This document shows, in pieces, positions 50,401-62,500 of a stretch of DNA of 64,000 nt (positions are counted from its first letter, which is position 1; every line of letters starts with the position of its first letter). The position numbers were made by a program, and so were the translations under genes. Source of the stretch: Rhynochetos jubatus (taxonomy: Eukaryota; Chordata; Aves; Eurypygiformes; Rhynochetidae); contig CM050652.1 in assembly GCA_027574665.1 (NCBI GenBank), positions 34,677,631-34,741,630 on the forward strand, given 5' to 3'. A model generated the notes under the pieces. That model was not told the origin of the DNA. It ran no database searches and saw only the letters and a program-made list of their open reading frames with translations.

Positions 50401-52386
50401 TAAAATCATTTCCCTCTTTTTCTGGGAGTCTGGTAACCACACAGGACTTTCAAATAAGCTCGCCCCTGTATATTTTTGGCTAATAAGTCAAGTGTGTGTG
50501 TGGTTTTCATTTCATTGCACCCAAGCATACAGTCAGAACTCCCTCACCCTCTCCAGTCAGCGTATTTATGCAGTGTCACTAAAAGGAATTGTCAAATTTC
50601 TGTTGTATCAATATTACAGATGGTACAATATACATTAAATGGAGTATAAAATTATACATTCTGTAATAACTTAGAAAAAAGCTCATAGATGCTTAAGGCC
50701 TTTAAATATTGAGGATTTTTTTCATGTAACAGCACATCACAAAGTTCAAAAATTGCTACTGAAACAAAAAATATAAACATAAATGTGATTTTGGCAAGGA
50801 TCAGATCTGAATTTGATGACTGTAAGCAAGCAAAATACCCACAAACTGTAAATCTGGAAGGGCACTAGGACTTTTTTTCCTTTATAGCAAACAGACTGAG
50901 CAGACATCTACATAAGCATCCAACAGTACTTAGGTTCAAGCAAGAGATTGTATTTTTTAATAAAAAGACAAAAATTCTGAATTATTACCATCCAATCTCA
51001 GAATTGCAAAACTCATTTACATCCCTGCCTACCTTTATAAAAGGGATGAAATACTGTCATTGACTGCGTACCATGAATTTCAATGAATTAAAGGTTGGGA
51101 AAATAAAGTACATATCAGGAACACCCATCTCCTTCAAACTAAATGGAAATTTATATCTTAAAGGTATAAAATGCCTTATAATGGAAGTGGTAATTGAGTT
51201 TTGACCACTATTTTTTTAACTGCCAAAGAACTGCAGTCGTTGGTTAGCCTCAGGGAAATATGTCACCCGACTATACATTCTAATATGACTGATGTATTCA
51301 GATAACTATTACTTGTCAACAATAATTATTAACAACGGATATATATTTCCATTCCTATAACAAAAGCAACTTCAAGATGTTGAAATATGTACCTTTGAGA
51401 GCTCCAAGATTAGAATACAAATAAAAATGTCTAAAACTGCGCCATGCCAGAGGACAATTTCTGCAACAGAAATTTAATTAAAGCAATGTGCAGTCCCACC
51501 AGCAATCTGAATGGTGGACCAGGGATCATTTTAGAGAGAAGGATCCAATACATTTTGAAGGTTGACTTCATCAAGATGAAAAGCCACCGGTCTGGAACGG
51601 AGAATCCGAAAGACTGCTGCTTTTCTGCACCTTCTGAATATCAGCTCTTGTGATTACAGCTGCAAATTCCTCAGCAAGTGCAATTTTACAAGTGTACACA
51701 GTTCAATCAGTTGAAATCTTTGTGACACAGAAGTTCAAAATAACTTTCCAGGAGTTTTGATCACAAGGCTGTTGCTGATTGCAAGCCAGGTTCTCATTGA
51801 GACAATTGATTCTGAAGGATACACCCCTGCAGTATAAAATTTCACTTCAAGGATTGCCTGGAGGAATGAAATTCCTATGTGTTGTGTTTAATGTTACGAG
51901 CCTTGAGACTGACTTGATTTGTCTTTAGCTATCGGGTTACCTGTAAAGAAAAAGAAAATCAGAAAATCAAAACCATACATAAAGAATCTACTTCCAAAGT
52001 ACTGGAAACTGACACTGAAATATAAGATCTCTGTCCAGCAAAGCTCCTTCAATTGTTTTGAAATAAGTGACTAATTCCCAACTGTTTTAGATGGGATTGC
52101 TCCCCAAGCTAAATTGTTTGTTTAAGAGCTTTGTTGGAATTAGACTGGACAAGGAGAAGTTCAAATGTGACCATGTTTAAAAATACAATAACAAAATCAG
52201 AAGGCCACAAACTCACAAATGTCAACAGCATTGGTTTCAAGGAAGATTTCTGTATTCTGTTCATCCTTTTCAATGTTAGAACTTCTGTATGGTAAAAACT
52301 ATGCTTTTAAAATGTTAGCCGTTGTGTATAACAGTGACTGATACAGGAGATGTATTCTTCTGTTCTTTGCATGCTACTTTAAAACA
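47413..52386. other. Repeat-poor unique non-coding DNA
   Basis: AT-rich, with a T16 tract at 49359-49374 and a small TAG run near 48008-48018. The 171-codon plus frame at 49625-50140 is the second longest in the window. It is leucine/isoleucine/tyrosine-rich, as expected from AT-rich DNA, and has no signal peptide, domain or recognisable relative, so I do not call it a gene. Confidence 0.55.
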
Positions 52387-52425
52387 CAATCATAGAATCA
52401 TTTGGGTTGGAAAAGGCAATGTCCT
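52387..52425 (-). mobile_element. CR1 LINE 3' tip, very short
   Basis: AATCATAGAATCATTTGGGT followed by TGGAAAAGGCAATGTCC is the inverted CR1 3' end (tail octamer plus the 'GGTTGGAA' segment). About 39 bp is recognisable; the remainder is truncated or decayed. Confidence 0.8.
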
Positions 52426-53706
52426 GTTAAAGCCTAAATGCATCTTAGCAAACAATAATCAGTTAGTGGAGAAACAGGACAAAAACCATGCATACATAAA
52501 TGAGAGAGAGATATCCTGTTAGTCACAAGGTATAAAATAACTACCAAGGAGTTCACTTAGAGTAGTTTCAGTCAGTCTAACATGAAACGAGTGGAACAGA
52601 AGGACCACAGAGAAAGAGTGGGACACAAAGCATTTCACAGTAATTGGACTTTCCCCGTGTCTGATTTGGATTTTAAACATTAAAAAGGAAAAAAAATCCA
52701 TCATGTCAAAGAAACATAACTTTGAGGAATATTTCTGCTGTGTCAGTGGATACAATTAATGATCATGTAACATTTTAATATCAAACTGTGTCAGGGGACA
52801 ACATCCCAACTGTTTAGAAACAACCCATTGGAACGGTCACAATTACACTTTATGACATCAAGGGGCATATGTTTTTCAGTTTGTTCAGAGAGAAGGGTCA
52901 TGCTCCTTAATGATGAAACGTTCTTTTGCTCTCAGCAAAATTGTTTGTATACAGCTCTCATTGGCTCTGCAGAGCATGAACGTAGAGCAGAATATTAAAA
53001 GGAATGTTCAAGGAGTTCACTGCTTTGGTTTGCCTTCACCAAGTTGTTTCTAGCAACTGCACTTCAGAAGGCAATAATAAAATTGTGCTTTATTATTTTT
53101 ATGATACATGGGTTTATTTATTACACTACTCTTTTATTGTTTAGTTCTTGCTCTTGGAAACAGCCTCATGTGGCCCCTTCTATAGTGGAAGATTGCCTGA
53201 AAAAATAATGAAGAATTAATTTAAAAGTCAAGCGACATATTTCTATGCCGTGCACCAAAGCTCAAAAGGCTGACACAGCATCTTATTGTTATTTATTTTT
53301 TGCTTTATTGTAGCAAGCTGGAATTCTACTCATGGACCCAGATGCCACTGAGCTACATAATGTAAAATACACATCTTCTGATCCTATCCACAGGTGGATT
53401 TTTATTAGCTTCACTTGACATATATAGAGAAAAAAACTGGTAAATCAACTGATGCAAAGCACACTGAAGACAGATCAAAAGTGTGAGACTCCCAAAGAGG
53501 CCACATAGATGCAGGATCAGAACTTCTTACTTTCCAAACAACAGCATCGACCAAACCCAAAGCAGAATCAGAGGATGGTTTCCTCAGAGGCACAACCAGG
53601 AAGGCAGAGTCACTGGAATTCAGCTGAATTCCCTGTTCTGCCTATGTACCCACAGAGTAGACCTTGGCTATTAAAAATAGAGAGTGCCAGATGATTTTTG
53701 AGAGAC
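52426..53706. other. Unique non-coding DNA
   Basis: No gene or repeat recognised. Confidence 0.55.
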
Positions 53707-54303
53707 CAAGTTGACTTTGACCCAGCAATGTGCCCTTGCCACAAAGAAGGCTATTGGTATCCTGGGCTGCATTAGGCAAAGTATTGCCAGGAGGCCAAGG
53801 GAGATGATCCTTCCCCTCTACTCCTGTGTCCAGATTTTGGCTCCCCAGTAGAAGACAGACATAGAGTGACAGAAGGGAGTCCAGTAAAAGGCCACTGAGG
53901 CAAATAAGGGACTGGAGCATCTTCATATGAGGAAAAGCTGAGAGAGCTAGGACTGTCAGCCTGCAGTAGAGGAGGCTCAGGGGGGGATCTCATCAATGTG
54001 CACAAATACCTGACAGGAGTGCGCAAAGAAGACAGAGCCAGGCTCTTTCCAAGTGGTGCCCAGTGACAGGACAAGAGGCAATGGGCATAAACTGAAACAC
54101 CAGAGGTTCCCTCTCAGGAAACACTTTTTTTACTGTGGGAGCTACTGAGCACTGTCACAGGTTGCCCAGGGAGGTTGTGGACTCCCCATCTTTGAAGATA
54201 TTCAAAAGCGGTCTGGACATGGGCAACCGGCTCTAGGTGGCTCTGCTGGAGCAAAGGGGACTTCGAGAGGTCACTTCCAACCTCAACCACCCTATGAGTT
54301 ATT
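53707..54303 (+). mobile_element. CR1 LINE 3' portion, plus strand, no open frame
   Basis: Begins in the C-terminal part of ORF2: GACCCAGCAATGTGCCCTTG, AAGGCTATTGGTATCCTGGG, ATCCTTCCCCTCTACTCCTG, GTCCAGATTTTGGCTCCCCA, TGAGGAAAAGCTGAGAGAGC. It runs through the 3' untranslated region (GTGACAGGACAAGAGGCAAT, GTTGCCCAGGGAGGTTGTGG, CATCTTTGAAGATATTCAAA) to AGGTCACTTCCAACCTCAAC and CCACCCTATGAGTT. About 600 bp, 5'-truncated, with frames interrupted. Minus-strand frames 53642-53926, 53772-54074 and 54114-54455 are its antisense shadows. Confidence 0.93.
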
Positions 54304-54730
54304 ATTTCTATTACATCCAGCTCTGCCAGTGCATGGCAGAGGTGATAAATTACAGCTAGCAAAAAAAGTATTTTCATACACTCATGACTGCTCAGATAGA
54401 CGTCTGGAAGTGCAAATGTGTTCTCTTCAGTCACAAAGAAACTCAGTAAAATCATAATCTGCAGGCCTGTCTGCTTCCCCTCATCTAGCTCTACAACTGT
54501 GTTGTGAAAATATTCCTATAAAAACAACATACAGTGTTACACAGAATAAATAGGTGCTATAAAGAAGAAAAAAATCAGATAGCCATTCAAATCTCAGTGC
54601 TATAACAGGTGAGATTTATTTATACAGACTGCACAGGAAGTCAAGCTGCATATTCGTAGTTTTTACGATTCCATGACTGGAGTTTTTAACTGCTTTCCCT
54701 TGCCAGAATTGTTATTATTCCACCCGTCCT

Positions 54731-54771
54731 CTTTTTTCTTTTTTTTTTTTTTTTTCTTTTTTCTTTTTTTC
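54731..54771. repeat. T-rich simple repeat
   Basis: T runs interrupted by single C bases, about 41 bp. Confidence 0.9.
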
Positions 54772-56600
54772 TGTTAACTCCCAGGTCACACAATGCTTCT
54801 CTGGGTAACACACCTAGTGGTCCATTTGCCTCTATGTAAGAAGGTAACACTTGTTATGTGCGAGCACAGATCAGACATTAACATTAATGGAAGTTATATA
54901 TCCGTACACATTAGGGAGAGAATAGACCTCTCAGATGTGAAAGGCAGTTTCATAAAGAAGCAATGAAATTTTAGCTAATATCTAGTGATGCTGTTCCCAG
55001 AAATGTTTAATTTTGCGTATAGTAAAAGCTATTTGGTTTGAGTGGCTGGGAAGCAAAAGAGTGCCAGAAGTCTTTATAGGAAAAGGAGGACTGAAAGCAG
55101 TACGTGCCTGATCTTTAAAATCCTAAGAGGACAGCAACACACTGAACGGGCGCAAATCAAGTCTAATCAATTTTTCAGTTAATAATTAGTATGTATAGAA
55201 AATTAACTTTGCCGCTGTTTAACAGTACAAATGGAAAAAAAAGGACATAAACCCGTTAGCATCCTAGGTGTTGATTTAAATCAATTTGTTCATTCTTGGA
55301 ACGTAATTACACCCTTTATGCTAATATATTTTTTCACATGGTTGTTATATCATAAATACAATGCATTAGACTCTCTTCACTCTCTTGTACTAAATGTGCA
55401 ATTAAAGTATAATTACTTTGCAGTTGCAGACTTTTTAATTTAAATTAGTGAGTGGCTGCTGTAAATAGGCTGTAATTGCATGTGAACTCACTTGTTTTAT
55501 TTTAAAACAACAATATATAATTAAATGCAACTAAATTTTTCCACATTTCTCCTGCTCACTAAAACAGATCCAGTCTTTGGGCATAACATTTTTGCCAGGG
55601 TAACCCAGAATGGACCAGACATGAAAAGAGCTGAAATGCAGAACATCAGAAAAGCTACCAGCTCAAGAGACTTTCTGGACAACCTTCATTCTAGTGTTGT
55701 TGACAATGGGTGAAAAATGTCCCCACTTTTAAAACCCCCCAGCTGATGAATACAGCAGATAATATTGTCTATTCCATAAGAAAAGATCCCCAGTAAAAAC
55801 CTAGCCTGATACTTTCACTCAAGACTTCCTTCTGCCTTAGAGGAGGAGGGGAGGAAAATCAAGACTATAGGATGTAAAGAATGGCTGAGCAAATATTCCC
55901 TGAATCGTAAAGCACTTTTCCTTATTTTCACAAACCTAAGCATCAAAGTCATAGGATCACAATTAGGTATGGCACAAATCTGTTTCTTCAGAGAAGAAAT
56001 GTATCACTAAATATTTTCCAACTACACAATCGTTTCTACAGGCAGATGAGGCATGTAATTAGTTTTTATTTAATAATGTAAGAAGAAAATAGATAACAGT
56101 ATACGATATACTAATATGTGTGTGCTGGAACATTTCATAACACAGCTTCGCACCTTACTATTTTTTGACTGGAAGCTTTTTCAATTTTTTTCTGTGTTTG
56201 TCACAAACCATAACCAAAATCCGTATTAAAAACAGACTCTTGAGTTTGCAAAGTTAAGCACTTGAAAGTTACTTGAAAGCAACTTGACTTTCTACAGCTG
56301 CCCCTGCAACTCAAATTCTACCTCTTTTCCATGGTGCACAGTAAATAATAGAATTTAGTGGGGGAGTTGAAGTTGGAGTGAAGCCTATTATAATGTTGTC
56401 ACAACTATGTAGCAATGCAAATGCAGAAAGGGACAATTTTTTAAGCCAGTGTTTCTTCTGTCCACAGATGATTCAGCAGTATAATGGATCCTCTGTTGCA
56501 GGTTTTCACCAAAGAATATAAATAAACACAAGTGTCTTAGCTTTGCACCAGCTAGTCTATGTTTTGCTTCACCCCATAACACATCAAGCTGGATAGGTGG
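54772..56600. other. Unique non-coding DNA
   Basis: AT-rich with no gene or transposon. It contains the candidate regulatory stretch described at 55140-55520. Confidence 0.55.
55140..55520. promoter_or_regulatory. Candidate conserved non-coding element (speculative)
   Basis: Dense homeodomain-type words (AATTAACT, GTAATTAC, TTTAATTTAAATTAG, TGTAATTGCATGTGAAC, ATAATTAAAT) lie beside a POU-like ATGCTAAT. There is no homopolymer or simple repeat for nearly 400 bp. Such a texture is common in vertebrate developmental enhancers, but it can also occur by chance in AT-rich DNA. The plus frame 55231-55443 lies in it and shows no domain. Conservation cannot be judged from one sequence. Confidence 0.2.
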
Positions 56601-57146
56601 TGCCAGCCCTGGGCCCGCAGCACTGCAGGACCAGCAGGGAGGGGGTGGGGATATGGGTGGAGAAGCTTGTGGTTGGACACGACCCTGGGAAGGGGAAGGG
56701 TCTGAGGGGGCTTCCGGCTGAGGGGGCTGGGGGTTTGTTTGTTGGGGGACCTCGTGGCGAGTGGTGGGTGCTCCGGGCAGAGCCAGAGTCTTGCCGGGCG
56801 GATCGGTCTGGGAGTCGGGGTTTGAAAGTTTTTTTCCTCTCTCTTACTCTCTTCGCCCCCGGGTGGTTTCGTGGGGGGTTTGCTCCCTTCGGGGGGTTTT
56901 CTTTCTTTTTTCCCTTCTCTGGGTGGGATCCTGTATCATTTGTTCTACCCTTTTCCTCCGTTCCTTAAATTACTCACTAGCACTAGCATTTTTAGTAACT
57001 CCCTAAGTTTCATTTATATAATTAAATAGTTCTTATCTCAACTCCTACGGGCTTTTCCTCGGTTTGTTCCTCTGACCCTTCCTCACTGGGAAGGGGTGTG
57101 GGGGGGGCGGAGTGGTAGAGTGACTGGTCGTGATAAAACTACAACA
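56601..57146 (+). mobile_element. GC-rich ERV LTR, plus strand
   Basis: The block is strikingly G-rich compared with its AT-rich surroundings (for example GGGAGGGGGTGGGGATATGG). It ends with the shared LTR 3' architecture: TATATAATTAAATAGTTCTT, ATCTCAACTCCTACGGGC, a C/T-rich segment, and GTCGTGATAAAACTACAACA. The same TAAATAGTTCTTA..TCAAC segment occurs in the LTR at 20528-21098, so the two share the U3-R-U5 tail while the U3 body differs. The left end at TGCCAGCCCTGGG (56601) is a best guess. Plus frames 56597-56968 and 56761-57006 arise from its composition. Confidence 0.75.
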
Positions 57147-57407
57147 ACAAGAAACAGAAAGAACTGAATACTGGGGTTTTCCTTTTTAATTAGAACTGTT
57201 CCATTAACTGTATAGGATTAAGAAGTCCTTAAACAAATGCCGAAAGAAAGAGGCCTAAGAAATGGCTTGAAGAAATGCGCAGCTATTGATTGTCCTCCAA
57301 GACATGAAGACAGAGATCTCATATCAAGACATCCCTTATTTATATGCAGTACATTTCTATCCACACTGTGTCCTTATTTTGATATTTTTTCTTATACTGT
57401 ACTACAA

Positions 57408-57456
57408 AATAAAAAAAATAATAAAAAAAAAAAAAGAAAAGAAAAAGAAAAAAAGA
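57408..57456. repeat. A-rich simple repeat
   Basis: A-runs interrupted by T and G, about 49 bp. It is 262 bp right of the LTR end and not part of it. Confidence 0.9.
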
Positions 57457-59179
57457 ACATGGTCAACAAAGTGATTCTTTAGCAAATCTTTCCTAATAAG
57501 GAATGGACCTGAAGAGTCTGTATCAGACGTATTTTTCCATGATATAAATAACTTTGTTTTGCTTCTGGAAACCTAATATGAATATTACCATGCAGAAACA
57601 GAAGGACCCATACAACCAGAAACAAACATCTGCCAATGCATTTTTTGCACTTATGTCCTCTGTGAATGAGGTCGAAGTTAGAAATTAATCTTTTGAACAG
57701 ATGGGAGTGCACTATTTCCTGGAACTTCAAAATCCATACGGTGTGTTTGCCATGCACTATCATTCATAGTACCTTGTACCAATGATACTCAAAAGTACTT
57801 TGCAAACATTAACGAAGGACAGGCTCACAATTCCCCCTCACCTTGAGAATCCTGCAATATATGTTCTAAAGAAGTGGGGAAGCTGGACAAAAAGAGCTGT
57901 TAAGGACCTTTTTGCAATAGAGCTCTTATATGCATACGCACTTAACAGTAGATAGACATGGATTTGGGTGTTTATGAACTAAGTTTCTCCGGGCACATTC
58001 AAAAGTCTGAGTAATGTTAAGGTAATTAAACCATATTTGAAGGGTATGCTTGATAAAGTAATGGCAGCAGAGAACTGTGACTTGGGAAAGAGGCCCTCGT
58101 TTCAGTATCACATACCACTATTTGACTTGGCTAATGACGAAACACAAAAAATTGAATTATTTGTAAGCTGTTTAGGAAAGAGATATTTAATGATAACTAT
58201 ATGGATTCTTTTACCTTCAGAGAAGGTTACATATTGATAGACATTTTTTCAAGTCTCCAAATGCTTCACTCCTGCTCATAAAACTTTAGGCCTATCTAAC
58301 TGTTGATATCAAAACTCAAGAGCTTTGAATTTTTCCCTTAACTGTATTTTAGGCATTAAAGTATGAAAAGTGTTAGTCTAAACATGTTCCCAAGCCTGTC
58401 ATGGAGCAATTTAGAATTCTAGATCCTCAGGTCTGTCCTCTGGCAAACATCTCTAGCTCATTTTATTAATAAAACAGAACATTTCGCAGTACACTTAAAT
58501 GGTCCCAAAGTTTCCCATGTCTTTGATAACCACCAGACTCTAAAGCTTTTCATCCTTTCATACTTTAATTGCACTGTGACTCATCAGAGTTGCATTTGTG
58601 ATAATTTCCATGCTTAGGACCTTCCATTAGAATGAAACAAACATGTTGAAAACTCATTTCACACAATGCCATTTGAAGTATAATTCTGTATTCCTTCTTT
58701 TCTCCCTTCTCTTAATGATTTCTGCAGGAGATTTTTGTTGTTAAAGTGAAGACCTAGAAAATCAGTGTTAAAAAATATAATTAAAACTAAAAGGCTTTGG
58801 AAACCTTTCACATGTAAATTTAACCTTCCACTTGCTCCAAATAATCTTAAAGTTAGGACTAGAAAAATAGTTAAAGGCAAAATACTTTAGAGCATGGCAT
58901 AATTCCTGAAAAAAGCAGAGTTCTTCATCTTAAACAAGATTTTAAGGTTAAACAGATAACACCTAGTATATCTTAGGAATATAGTGGAAATAACCCTTTC
59001 CCCCCTTTTTCTGAATTTTAAGTAATCCAGTATGGGATGCTGAGCTTTCAACTACAGTGACGCCTAACTGAATGTACCAAGAAATACTTCCTTTCTAAGT
59101 GCTGTTCTCCAGAACATCTGGTGCTTTCCCATGATAGTGAGTAAATTAAGTTCATCAACTGGGTCTACCTTAGAAAGGA
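57457..59179. other. Unique non-coding DNA
   Basis: AT-rich with no gene or transposon recognised. Confidence 0.55.
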
Positions 59180-59520
59180 GAGAGAGTGAAGAAAGGCATT
59201 TTTAAGACTCCCAGAAGCACCTGTCTGATACACCGAGGCTGCTTAGGAGTGCAATGCAGAGTCTCTCCAACCACCCTCCTGAAGCTCTGCCCAAATAAGC
59301 CACAATTCCTGGGCATCTGCAGCAAGCTAAGCAACTACAATGAGGAGTAAGGTACAACAATTCCTGTTAATACTGTGTAAACCTGTATTTGTACACACCT
59401 GCTGCTCTGTGAGTAATAAACCAGGGCTGGAACACATTTTCTGGAGTGGTTTGACTCTTTATTCCTCAACGAACGTTCTGGCCCTTCCTTAGAATCCGAC
59501 CAAGACTAGGATTCATCACA
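59180..59520 (+). mobile_element. ERV LTR of a different family, plus strand
   Basis: A retroviral R-U5 layout is visible: a poly(A) signal AATAAA at 59415-59420, then TTTGACTCTTTATTCC, CAACGAACGTTCTGGCCC and an end at GGATTCATCACA (59520). It is followed directly by a primer-binding-site-like sequence. The base content and ends differ from the TguLTR5-like LTRs. The left end is not defined, and the start given is an estimate. I judge it to be an ERVK-like or related LTR, tentatively. Confidence 0.65.
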
Positions 59521-59565
59521 ACTAGTGCTCCAACGTGGAGCCAGAATATTTTGTGTGTGTGGAAA
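59521..59565 (+). mobile_element. ERV primer-binding site and leader stub
   Basis: Directly after the LTR end, AC then TAGTGCTCCAACGTGGAG (59523-59540) sits where a retroviral primer-binding site should be. These sites begin TGG, pairing with the CCA tail of a tRNA; here the second base is A, so it appears mutated. The following CCAGAATATTTTGTGTG may be leader. Further right, nothing retroviral is recognisable. The primer tRNA cannot be assigned with confidence. This shows that the LTR was a 5' LTR whose internal region was lost, rather than a recombined solo LTR. Confidence 0.55.
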
Positions 59566-62500
59566 AATACAAAATTGTCATCAGGCACAGCAGAAACCTC
59601 CTTTCTCTACTTCTCCATTCGGACTTGAGGAGTTTTACACGTTTGCCTAAGAAACAAACACATGTCAAGTACTACACTGTTATGGAATTAGTTACAGAAA
59701 ACAAAACTGGGATAGATGGAATTTTCTTTAGCTTACAAGGAAAAGTACAAAACAACAGAAAAAAACATATTTCAGAATCAGAGCAACTTCTTTTAGCAAA
59801 AGAGCATGATCTTAAAAACACCCCCAAGCAATAACAGTAATGCCAAAAGAAAAGATTTAAACATACTCAAATTCAAACTCATTTGTCACCAAAAAGCAAT
59901 AGAAACTAGTAGATAACATTCATTTTTGTAAGTATATCAGCAATCTTTAAGCATGATAAAACAATAATCGAAAAGTTCTTTGAAAATAAATCCATGAATA
60001 GACCTGTGGTACAGAAAAGAGCCATGAAGTCAGAATACAATTCCTTCTAAATGAAAGATTTTAGTGTATTTTTCCCATACATGTTTAAAATAAATTAAGA
60101 AAAAAAAAAACCCACATCAAAAAAATCCAGAAAGTTTAAAGTTTGAAAAATGCGAGCATTCTGAGGAGAACTCTACTTAGAGTCATTTCTATGCTTATTA
60201 GGTTATGGAAAACACCATAAAATAACAGATGAAACATTTCAAAGGACAATATTCAATTCAGACAGTTAGTTCCTTATCTAGATACTTGAGGTAGTTTTTA
60301 AACCGGCACGTAACAATTGCTTCTGAAAAGGCTGGCACAGCACCTCAAAAGATCACCTAAAGTTCTTTACATAATACTTGCAAAAATATTCTTATTTGGG
60401 GTTTTTGGGGTTATTTTTCTTTTCTTTTTATCTTAAATGTCATGCTACAAATCATTAAAAACATACATTACAAGATTAAACTTATGACTTTATAACTTGC
60501 TGCTTTAACAAAATCTCTACACATTTAAATGCTATGAAATAAATTAACATGGCCCTGTATTCATATTTTGCTGAACTTGATAGTTTACAAAATAAACCTA
60601 ATTGATATAACTCACTGGGAAAATAATCATAGTGTATATCTGATGAAGACATGAGTTATGTCAAGGCTGAATCTAATTCATTAATGTTTTGAATGTACTT
60701 CATTATTATTCTCCTCCAAAAGGTAATGCCACTACAATGTACATACCTAAACTTCCTCCACGTTTCTGTGACTCAGCAGAGAAATGAAGTGTATGGTAGA
60801 ATTATTTTAACTTTATGAAATCTTTCATTTACAGACAACAGTTCTATATTAAAAGAAGACTTAATCATAAACCTTAATTTGCTTTCAGTAACAGATAATA
60901 ACTGTAGCAATTCAGACAAGGATATATCCTCTTGAGGTTTTTGTGGCGATCACAACTCCATAGTGGGACTGCAGCATGGCGGCATATAAGACTGCAAAAC
61001 AATTAATTAAATAAATGTAATTTTCTTCTCTTCTACATCACTTACTCCACCTAGTCATCTCAAGTGGGAGATACAAAGAACCTCCTTCCTTTTTACAGAT
61101 GAGGAACGTGAAGCATAATAAAGAGTCATGCTACCCTGCAAACTGTAAGAAAGTAAATGGAAAAGGAGGGATGGGAAGAGAGTCTTGTCTTTGGCTTTAT
61201 CTGACCTCACCTATGTAAAGAAAAGCCTACTGTTGTTCTTCATTAGAAAGAAAAACCTGTAACAAGTAGTTTTCTATGTTTAATATTTTAAAAATTAAAG
61301 AAATAAACCAAAACAAAACAACTCAGGCTTGTTTTAAAACTAGGTTGAGGCTTTAAAGTGCCCCATAGTTATAATGGATTTTCATCTTTTAATATATGTA
61401 TCCACAAATTGGGTAAGATTGAACTTCAAACTATCCCCACTAAAAATCAGATAGTCTAAATTCCTCACATCTGATATCTTTTTCTTCTTCAGATGCTTAG
61501 GGTGTCTTATTTTTTCTGGGGTTTTGAACGGAGTGTAACAAGTCATTTGGATGTCATCAGAAGAGAAAGGTAAATTATTTCCTTACCTGTGATTTTATCT
61601 TCTCTATGAGGGTACCTGCTGCTCTGTTAGTGCAGTACTGATGTGTTTTCTGCCTTTGCCCCAAGCTTCAGAGATTCCTCTGGTGATTTTTCCCCACTTG
61701 CTTACCAGCTTCCACTGCTGGCATTTTGAGGTAGTGCACTCACATTTCGCTCCAGGAATACTGCCACAGCTGAGGGAATATAAGACAACTAAAAAACAAG
61801 TTAGAAAACAGCAGAGCAATATCCAGGCAGGGAAAAAAAAAAAAAAAGTTTAAAACCAATGAATCAGTCATCAACTTGAAACCCTTCCGACCATTTTCCT
61901 CTCTCTTTCCATCCATTTTGAATCTCCACATGAAGAAAAGATTTCCCATGCTTGGAGAAATTTTAGCCAAAGTAGTGGGTGCTGACAGAGTGGTGGGTAC
62001 CCATTCAGAGAATATAAAATTATTTAAAGGAATCTAATTTTAACTTTCTCCAGAATGAATACCCATCACACCATCACTCTTATACAGATAAGAAATAGAA
62101 GAAAGGTAGCAGGTTTGGAGGATTTCAGAAAAATCCCTGTCGCCCTGTCTCAAGTCCTAACAGAAGAAAGATAAAGAACAGGTAAAGTCCCTTGGTCTTC
62201 TTTTGGCAGGGACATGTTCTTGAGTCACAAAGCTTGAATTCAAGATGAAGGAACAAGCTGCTGTTCTTCTGACTGGCACCAGTAAGATATTTTCTGGCAA
62301 TCTTGAACCTGATGAGGCAAAGCTGGTTTGGACCTCTTAAAATATGCATCTCCATTAAAAATCTCAAATCTTTTACTACTACTGATTTGTAGATACATAT
62401 TGGTCAGACACAATCCATTGTTTCCTTGAGATCATATCCATCTTCATAAGCTGGAGACACAGTTGCTTTCAATTCTGTTTTTAGAGGTCTTGCCAATATA

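Noticed and set aside
56597-57006. Glycine/phenylalanine-rich plus-strand frames
   Set aside because: Generated by the G-rich LTR body and its T-rich runs; no domain.
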